Of a stretch of 64,000 nucleotides of DNA, positions 57,512 to 64,000 are shown one piece after another. The notes beneath the pieces are model-generated. The model was not told the origin of the DNA. It did not search any database and was given only the letters and a program-made list of their open reading frames with translations. Each line of letters opens with the position of its first letter. The stretch's first letter is position 1. The position numbers and the translations under genes are program-made. The stretch comes from Adiantum capillus-veneris. Lineage: Eukaryota; Streptophyta; Polypodiopsida; Polypodiales; Pteridaceae. The stretch lies in the NCBI GenBank assembly GCA_014529385.2, contig CM043961.1, positions 15,084,478 to 15,148,477 on the forward strand, given 5' to 3'.

Positions 57512-58086
57512 TATACTTCTAATAATTTCCTAAGATAATCTTTAAAAGCATGGCTTATCAACCTTTGAAATGTGGTTGGAGCATTAGTTAACACAAACAA
57601 CATAACCCGACAGGCAAAAATACCCCATTCTGTTGCAAAAGAAATTTTATGCTGATCTTTTGGGTCAACCAAAGCTGATTGTATCGCGAAAAGCCATCTA
57701 AGAAGCTGTAAGCCTCTTTTCTTGAAACTCATTCTAGAACATGCTCAGTGATTGGAAGAGGAAAGTTGTCTCTAATGGTAGCTGCATTCACTTTTTTGAG
57801 ATTAACACATACTCGTAATTTTTTCATTCTTCTTGGGTACTACCACAATTGGAGACACCCAATCTGTGTGTTCAATTTCGTAAATGAATTTGTCTTCCTT
57901 TAGTTTTTCAATCTCTTCTTTTATCTTCCTGACAAATATTTTATTATACGTGTATGGCCTTTGTCTACTTGGTTTTGCATCATCTCTCATGGGTATGGTA
58001 TCTTGATAGATTTCTGGATCAACACCCTTGAGATCCTTGTAAGACCAAGCGAAGATATCTCGGTATTCCTTTAGCAAGCTCAGCAA
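57511..58086 (-). pseudogene. Reverse transcriptase fingers and palm of element X
   Basis: 57802-58086 carries EYRDIFAWSYKDLKGVDPEI and DWVSPIVVVPKKN. After a frame loss, 57511-57732 carries FATEWGIFACRVMLFVLTNA and TTFQRLISHAFKDYL. A one-base shift at about 57511-57520 separates it from the MDD box. Some RT text between 57735 and 57800 (DNFPLPITEHVLE-like) is readable in another frame. Confidence 0.85.
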
Positions 58087-58092
58087 GAGCTC

Positions 58093-59230
58093 TTATTGTT
58101 CTTCTGTTAGGTCATTCGCAATGTAAGTAGGTCTAGGCTCTTCTCCTAGTTCAGCCAGGTCTATCTTTTTAGCATTTTCAGGCCCTTCGTAGGACTCGCC
58201 CTGTTCTCGTAGTTCCCTAACAAGTTGTTCGACTATGATTTTTTTTATCTTGGAGAGTATACTTTTTGTAATGGGATGGAACACTCATTACATCCTTACC
58301 ATCTTCTTCCGTGGTTTCCATTTTGGTCGTATATATCTCCTTTAGAGATTTTATCAACCCTTGATATTTGTTTTTCCGCTCGACTCGGGTCATGCGTGGT
58401 TTCTTATCTTGTGGGTTAGCTTGAGTATCCTTCCTTGTTTTTCTCGATGTTTTAGACATTTTTGAATTTTTGGTTGAAGGATATCTGCCAGTGATTTTTT
58501 TGGTTGAAGGATATCTGCCAGTGATTTTTTCCTTGACACAATCATTTGTATCTATTTGCATCAAGAATTGTGTTCTACTGGAGACTGATGGCATAGGTCG
58601 TGTTTTCACGTTTTTGATGTCTCTTTTTCATCTGTACCATTTTTGTCTTCTTGATTTCTGGTTGGGAAAGTCAAAAAACTTTTCCTCCCCTCTTTTCAAG
58701 AGTAGATTAGCTCTCATATGTTCTTTTTCTGACCCCGAACCTTTTGAGGTAGCTGAGTGTTCATCTAACTCATCTGCTGTATCATAGTAGAGGTCTGAAA
58801 AGATTTGATCAAGTCGTTGGGTTCCTCATCTTCATCTTCAATGTTGAGGGTTGAAATCATTTGGATGGGAATTATGTTGTAGCCATCCTCATTTTAAAAT
58901 TGAGTAGGCATAGACGTATTCACACATACATCCATGGTCGCTAAAATTTGAGTCCACTAGAATGGCTCAAACAAATGCTCTGGAAAGGGTTCATGTACAT
59001 AGGCTTCTTCTATGTAGTCCCTTTCTAGGATACATTCTTCTCGTCTTAATCTTCCATTTTTTGAAGTTCCACACATCCAAATAGGAGTGTCTTTGTTTAA
59101 GTAGGATGGAAGCTTAGTTTCAGCCGAAGGGACTGAATCAAACTCTTGGATGGGTGTTCTCAAGACATCTCTATAAGTGTGATCTTTTAGATTTAATCTT
59201 GTTATAGATCTCACTTGCTTCAAGTATAGA
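58093..59230 (-). pseudogene. Protease-RT linker of element X
   Basis: Charged, low-complexity frames at 58217-58609 and 58957-59223 (containing WMCGTSKNGRLRREECILER) connect protease and RT. A perfect 30-bp tandem duplication at 58470-58529 repeats the peptide KKITGRYPST in frame. Confidence 0.6.
58470..58529. repeat. 30-bp perfect tandem duplication
   Basis: GGTTGAAGGATATCTGCCAG begins both units, 30 bases apart. The duplication keeps the reading frame of the - strand linker. Confidence 0.93.
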
Positions 59231-59256
59231 TAATTGTTTTCCCAATCTTGGATAAG

Positions 59257-59949
59257 CTATACCTGTCGCATGAAAGGTCTTCCCAGTATGATTTCATAAT
59301 TGAGTTTTTTTCCTAAGTCTACTATGGCAAAAGTGTGTTGATATTCAATTCCATAGGAATTGACTATCACCTTTTCAAGCAGCCCTAATGGTGTCTCAGT
59401 GTGTCCGTCAGCCAATTGCAATTTTATTCGAGTTTGTCTAATAGCTTGTTGTCCCCACGATTCCCATACTGCTTTTGTGGCTATGGCTATGTCTCCACTA
59501 TCCAGTATTGCCATGGTTTCAATGTCATTATATTTCACTGGGGTGGTGTTTCCTTCTTCCCCTTCGTAATATTCTCCGACTTTGTTCATCCGAACAGATT
59601 GAATCTCTTTGTTGTCCATTTCGTTTTTCAAATTTTTCATTTTTTTTGAGATTAGCCCCGTTATTCCCACCTTCTCTAGGATTTTCTGTAGATCATTCCA
59701 TAAGTATGGTCTAAGTTTTAACAGTTTTCCCAAGGTAAGAGTGCATTGGATGTGTGTAGACATGATTGAATGAAGGTTGTCTACTTCTAGGGTCTGTTCA
59801 GCTCTTTTTACTTGAGTGGTCTTACACACTATGTATTCATCTTCGTTATCTCCCAAGTAAGAGGGTAATGTTTTCAAGGTCAATGGTTTCAAAATTCTTG
59901 AAGCTTCAGATCCACAATCCCCATACAAGGATTGTACATCCATATTCAT
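59257..59949 (-). pseudogene. Protease region of element X
   Basis: The 230-codon open frame ends with a retropepsin: ETMAILDSGDIAIATKAVWE (active-site DSG), QLADGHTETPLG and YEIILGRPFMRQV (the second conserved loop, ILGRPF). The first 120 residues are a gag-pol linker. This is the protease in the normal position before RT. Confidence 0.85.
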
Positions 59950-60496
59950 ATCCCAACCAAATTTCCTCTATAGGAGCTGACTTTAGAGTTAGGCTCCCAT
60001 CATTGATCTCTCTAACTTTTTCCCATAAGTGTCCTGGCTAGTATTCCTCTACGAATGGAATTCCGTCTAAGGCATCTTCGCTGTCTGGCACTATAAGTTT
60101 TGGTTCTTTTGTTTCAAGGTGGGGTTATGCCCTCACATTGGGTTTTTCTTTAGTGTCTCTTACCACCACAAGCTTCTCAGGTTTTGCAATACTTTCAAGC
60201 TTGGGTTTTTGTTTTTCCAACATTTCTTGCGTGATTCTTACTAAATTTTGATAAGCTTCCAGCTTAGTTGCTTCCATGTCTGGAGAAGGATAGTTTTTTC
60301 ATTTTTCTTCCATGTTTTGGCCTACTTTAAGTCCTGCTTGGTAGGCTTCCAAGACGGCATTAATAGGCTGAAAATTTTTATCAACCAGAATGGATCCTTT
60401 AGATTTCATGGTTGTTTCCTTGATTTCACTTCCAGTTTCTTTCAACTTTTCCTGGAATATTTTTCTTGCTTTCTCCTCGATTTCAACCCGTCGTTT

Positions 60497-61067
60497 TTAT
60501 TTTTTCATCTTATATCTTTTGCTCCTGCTTCTTTGAGAGGAAGCTTTCATATGTTCCGAATCATCAGAGGTGTTGTGTTTCTTTTTCTTGGCCTGGGCTC
60601 TAGTGATTACCTTGATTGGAACAATCGGTTCACTCTTTGATGAGCTACTAGGTATCACTTGGACTACGTTTACTATTGTTTTACCCTTGTTTAAAGAAAA
60701 TCTTCCGGAAAGTTTCCTCCCTTTTTGCAAGATTGTATGCAATAGGCTTCACTGGCTTGAGGTTTTTGTCAGGTTCTGGATATTCATTTTTCCGGTGATC
60801 ATCAGCACCACAGTTGTGACAGTTTCCTGTTCTTGGTTTAATCATGGGTCTTACCATGGGAGGTCTGACACCTTGATTAACTACATAATACATTGGTGCA
60901 AGCTCTGGTGGAGCATAAGTCACGGTTTCTTCGATTGGTGGTGGATGTGAATTATACCAATCTTGTTCTACCATTAATGTAGATGGACTATGCTCAACAT
61001 AGGGTGTAACAGGCACTAATGCTTGTTCATCTATAACTCCTTCAGAGTGCATGTAATTTACAGGCAC
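60497..61067 (-). pseudogene. Gag zinc knuckle and basic tail of element X
   Basis: 60681-61067 contains NCHNCGADDHRKNEYPEPDK, a CCHC knuckle whose last Cys is now Tyr. 60497-60742, in another frame, adds a basic Ser/Lys tail. Confidence 0.75.
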
Positions 61068-61190
61068 TACATTACGTCCAGGTATGGAGGTTGTTGACCC
61101 AACACAGGTTGAGGTTTTTCCATACCCATTGGTGGTCTTTGAGCTTGGGCCCTATTAGGTTGATACTGTACATGGGTTGTCCTTGTGGCC

Positions 61191-62282
61191 TCATGGGCAT
61201 GTACTGAACATTCCCATCATACTTTGGTATGAAGTAGCACTCATGGGTCTCATGGTTGGTCCATTTACCCTCAATTTCACACCTTTTTTTGGCCTAATTG
61301 GTTGTCCCAGTTGAGGTATCCCTTCTCCTGGTCCCTTCGTAGGTGCTTTTTGCATGTTGTTCATCATGTCATTCATCCTTTTGAGCATATCTTCTATGGC
61401 TGAAAGTGGTGATGCAGCAGCTGTTCCCACTTGTGCTGGTTTAGTGGATGTTGTTTACTCACTTTGGTTATCCTTAGGGACATCTTCTTCATTAAAAATA
61501 TCACAATTGTTTCCTAAGTCAATAGCATGTTACTCACACTCTTCTAGGGTTGTATGATTTTTACTATAGAGTATAGCATGAAGTTCTTTGTTTAGCAGTC
61601 CCTCTAGAAACAATGATATGAGTCGTTCTTCTACAGATATCTCTAGCCCTGGGTATCTGGCAATATATTGTTTTATTCAAGCTGCACAATCCTTAACAGA
61701 CTCACCATGTTTCTGTTTAAAGTTGTAGATTTGAGCTACCATATTATGTTTGATCCCCGTTTTGCAACAAGAAGCTACAAATTCTTGAGCTAATGTATTC
61801 AAGTCCATGATTGACCTTAGTGGAATGTTTTGGAACCATGTCAATGCTTTTCCTTCTAATTTTATTCCAAACCCCTCGAATTGAGTATGTAAATCGAATA
61901 TACGTTCTGCTTTCAGCAATTGCTTAAAGCTTGCTAAGTGGTCGTATGAATCCCCTGATCCATTGTATTTTCTGACCCAGTTTTGAAAATCAGCTGGTCT
62001 GACGCGTCTGTTTGGTTCAATTCCCGGTCCCCTAGCAGTTGGTCCTATTCCGAGTCCTTCAAACCAGTCTGTTGGAAATAGTGACTCATGTAGCCCTGGA
62101 CTGGCCTTCGTGTCACCCGGTTTTCTACGTGATGAGGTGGTTTCTGGTTCCTTAACATTACTCTCAGATGATCTCTTCTGGTGTTCATCTCTTTGAATTG
62201 TTTCTGGTCCTTGTACCAATATCCAATTCCTTATGGAATACCCTTGGTATCTGGTTTGTTCTACCTCCTCAGAAGTCATCAT
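61191..62282 (-). pseudogene. Gag capsid region of element X
   Basis: The 201-codon frame 61677-62282 carries NWVRKYNGSGDSYDHLASFK, GFGIKLEGKALTWFQNIPLR and LAQEFVASCCKTGIKHNM. This is the retrotransposon gag layout, with the GKALTWFQ core. 61191-61430 is a Pro/Gly/Met-rich continuation after stops. Confidence 0.85.
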
Positions 62283-62561
62283 AACAAAGTTTGTTTTTAT
62301 AACAATCCCTAAACAGGTAGGTTGGTAGGTCTGCTGATCCCTTATCTTTGATCTTGAAGATATAAATGATCTTCATGGCCATTAGTTGTCCTGATTTGGC
62401 ACGTGAAGTCCACATAATATCTTTTATGTTCCTGTCTTCCCAACAATAGACTACGATCCTAGGATTATCCGTACTAAGCCATTTCAAAGGCTTTAAATTT
62501 ACTTGATCGTATCCCTTGAATTATAAAGTTGGTCATCCTTCTTTTGCTAACCCTCATTTGT

Positions 62562-62876
62562 CTACCACATCAGGGTTTTCACCTTGTACATACTGAGTTC
62601 CATTTTTGTCCATGTACATTTCCCCTGTTTTTTTGCCCTAATCTCTTCTTTAAACTCAATACCATGGTCATCAATACGAATAGCATACTCCTTGTTAGGG
62701 TCCAAGTAAACCTGGGCTCCATGTCGGTTAGTCTTGTAAAAAGAGAGTATATGCTTATAGCGCATTGTCATTCCGATTTTCGAGTGAGTTGAGTAAGAAG
62801 ACATTTCAGATGTTGAATCTGAAAAAGTATCCGAGTCTTCTTCAAGAATTGTGTGCAAGGAATTGCCTTGATTCAC
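62562..62876 (-). pseudogene. Gag N-terminus of element X
   Basis: A 104-codon frame starts MNQGNSLHTILEEDSDTFSD, a Ser/Thr/Asp-rich start, and continues YLDPNKEYAIRIDDHGIEFK. The following frame, 62269-62487, includes KWLSTDNPRIVVYCWEDRNI and links it, frame-shifted, to the capsid part. Confidence 0.65.
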
Positions 62877-63379
62877 GCTTTCTTCGGTGGATACTCTATT
62901 GGAGGTTTCTCCGAGTATGCCTTGATTTCCTAGTAAACGACTAGATCTAAGGTTTATATAGACTTCTGAAGCCTTGGATAGAGTACTTATCTTTGGATTG
63001 ATCTATCGTCAATTTCCACTTGATTCGATTGCAAATTTCTATCAAGCTACTGATTCCTCGTCTGCAACTTGATTCCTGTACAAATTTGATCAAGTTAGAT
63101 ATTATACTCCAGCTAAATTTTTGCAAGTTTTTGTCCCAACTTTGACACAGATCTGTTAAGCACCTCAAGTTAAGGTCACCAGCCAAGTTCATCAAGTTTG
63201 GACAATTTTTGGTCAAATGGTCATCAATTTTCTGTCCGCAGACTAACTTTGCAAATTTGGTCACAATTTTCAACCCAGTGATCCAAATCTCACCAAATTT
63301 GGTTTGTGGGCTTATTACATCATGTGAAGCTAGTGGTATGCTGACTTGGTCAAAAAAGTTGAAAAATGGGGCAGATATA
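62877..63379 (-). other. Leader of element X
   Basis: AT-rich text with many 'caaatttggt' type phrases and no credible protein. It shares the 'gtgggctta-cacatcatgt' phrase with 51761-52503. Confidence 0.45.
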
Positions 63380-63606
63380 TGTTGGAATTAGGGTTGCAGA
63401 GAAACGCACACAGCTTGGAGAAGACGAAGGAAGCTCAAGGCACACAATAGAGAGTGTGTTACTTAGTATGCAATGGAAAGATAGATAGCCCTAGAGTGAT
63501 GGGCGTATATCCAATGCTTGGGGAAAAAAACCTCCTAAAGAGGGAAAAAATGCCCCAGCGGTCCTAGTGTGTTCACACACATCACTACCACATGTATACA
63601 GTAACA
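63380..63606 (-). repeat. 3' LTR of a Ty1/copia element (about 227 bp)
   Basis: The + strand edges are TGTTGGAATTAGGG and CAGTAACA, with short inverted ends. A CCAAAGGGGATT polypurine tract lies just outside on the - strand, on the side of the copia coding end. The left flank ATATA would be half of a target duplication whose partner is outside the window. Confidence 0.65.
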
Positions 63607-63681
63607 AATCCCCTTTGGAGTGATACGGTGAACGAGAGCTGGCACATGAGTAAAGGGAAGTGTCATGCCCTGAGGACATGA

Positions 63682-64000
63682 TCAGTCCACAAAGGGGAGT
63701 AAGCCCAAAGCTTTGCGGAAAGCTTCAAGCTTCTCACGAGACAATGCCTTTGTGAAAAGATCTGCAAGGTTGTCCTGTGTTGGCACATAAGCCAAGCTAA
63801 TCTCTCCTACTTAGAGCCTCTCCCTAACATAGTGGTAATCCACCTCAATGTGCTTTGTGCAAGCATGAAAAACTGGATTCCTCGCAAGTGCCAATGCACT
63901 TTGACTGTCAGTGTAGACAATGTTGGCAGTGTCCTATCCAACACCCAAATCATCCATAAGGCGTCTGAGCCATACACACTCAACGGTAGCTGTGAAGACT
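63682..64000 (-). pseudogene. Ty1/copia RNase H C-terminal region
   Basis: The frame reads ATVECVWLRRLMDDLG, then DTANIVYTDSQSALALARNP, VFHACTKHIEVDYHYVRERL and ISLAYVPTQDNLADLFTKAL, ending LLPFVD and TGA. These are standard copia RNase H motifs, with the catalytic Asp in YTDSQSAL. A TAG at 63934-63936 and a TAA at 63811-63813 interrupt it. The rest of pol lies to the right of the window. Confidence 0.95.

Larger units (their letters stand above)
53700..63379 (-). mobile_element. Tat/Ogre-like Ty3/gypsy element X, degenerate
   Basis: In - strand order: leader (63379-62877), gag, zinc knuckle, protease, reverse transcriptase, RNase H, integrase, then an extra 3' ORF with a second retropepsin and a PPT. 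FAWSYKDLKGVDPEIY before the RT and ATDYLTKWAEAKA in the integrase are typical of the Tat/Athila branch, which lacks a chromodomain. A long region after pol is also typical of that branch. Many stops and frameshifts show it is dead. Its 5' end is cut by the copia LTR at 63380. Confidence 0.8.

Overview
The window is plant nuclear DNA made mostly of retrotransposons. A fern or other seed-free land plant is my best guess. This is an inference from four things: PLS-type pentatricopeptide (PPR) remnants of the 'LGKQIHDEI' kind, a large F-box gene, plant-type Ty3/gypsy and Ty1/copia elements, and very long (CT)n and (TG)n microsatellites. There are no operons, and host-type genes are sparse.

Layout, left to right. 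1-965: 3' end of a + strand Ty3/gypsy element with an internal deletion. About 1000-4200: a decayed - strand gag region with leader and primer-binding site, holding gag pieces of more than one family. 4200-7060: gene-poor DNA with simple-sequence tracts. 7061-9160: an intact single-exon F-box gene. 9600-10370: a duplicated (TG)n block. 10741-11960: a PPR pseudogene. 12580-13007: a diverged tandem pair. 15721-15944: a 62-bp tandem repeat, abutting a defective Ty3/gypsy copy (B1, 15945 to about 19530). 20425-22860: an acidic, internally repetitive protein-coding locus with a leader-like start and a polypurine-like end. 24235-24840: a PPR scrap, a near-perfect inverted repeat and a minisatellite. 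24879-25639: a solo LTR with target duplication. 25661-34564: a structurally complete chromovirus (LTRs, PBS, PPT, gag-pol with chromodomain), recent but carrying several nonsense and frameshift lesions. 35402-40355: a second defective copy (B2) related to B1.

40356-44004 holds two host-like loci: a degenerate multi-segment gene and a two-exon gene with a good TATA box and start context. 44235-44555 is a foldback element. 44702-45756 (- strand) is the most striking locus. It has a Pro/Gln-rich N-terminus, a charged coiled coil with a basic motif, and a divergent histone H3 fold that looks CENH3-like. It lies just downstream of an LTR with its own TATA box.

From about 46326 to 63379, LTR-element DNA lies on the - strand. 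It includes a long coiled-coil ORF of unknown family (split by a hairpin element and a 1.9-kb insertion) and a Tat/Ogre-like gag-pol. That pol appears to encode two successive integrase zinc-binding modules and a second retropepsin domain after the integrase. A copia element (RNase H end plus 3' LTR) enters from the right edge.

All identifications come from reading motifs by eye. No database search, alignment program or expression data was used. Element boundaries are exact only where target duplications or LTR ends are named.
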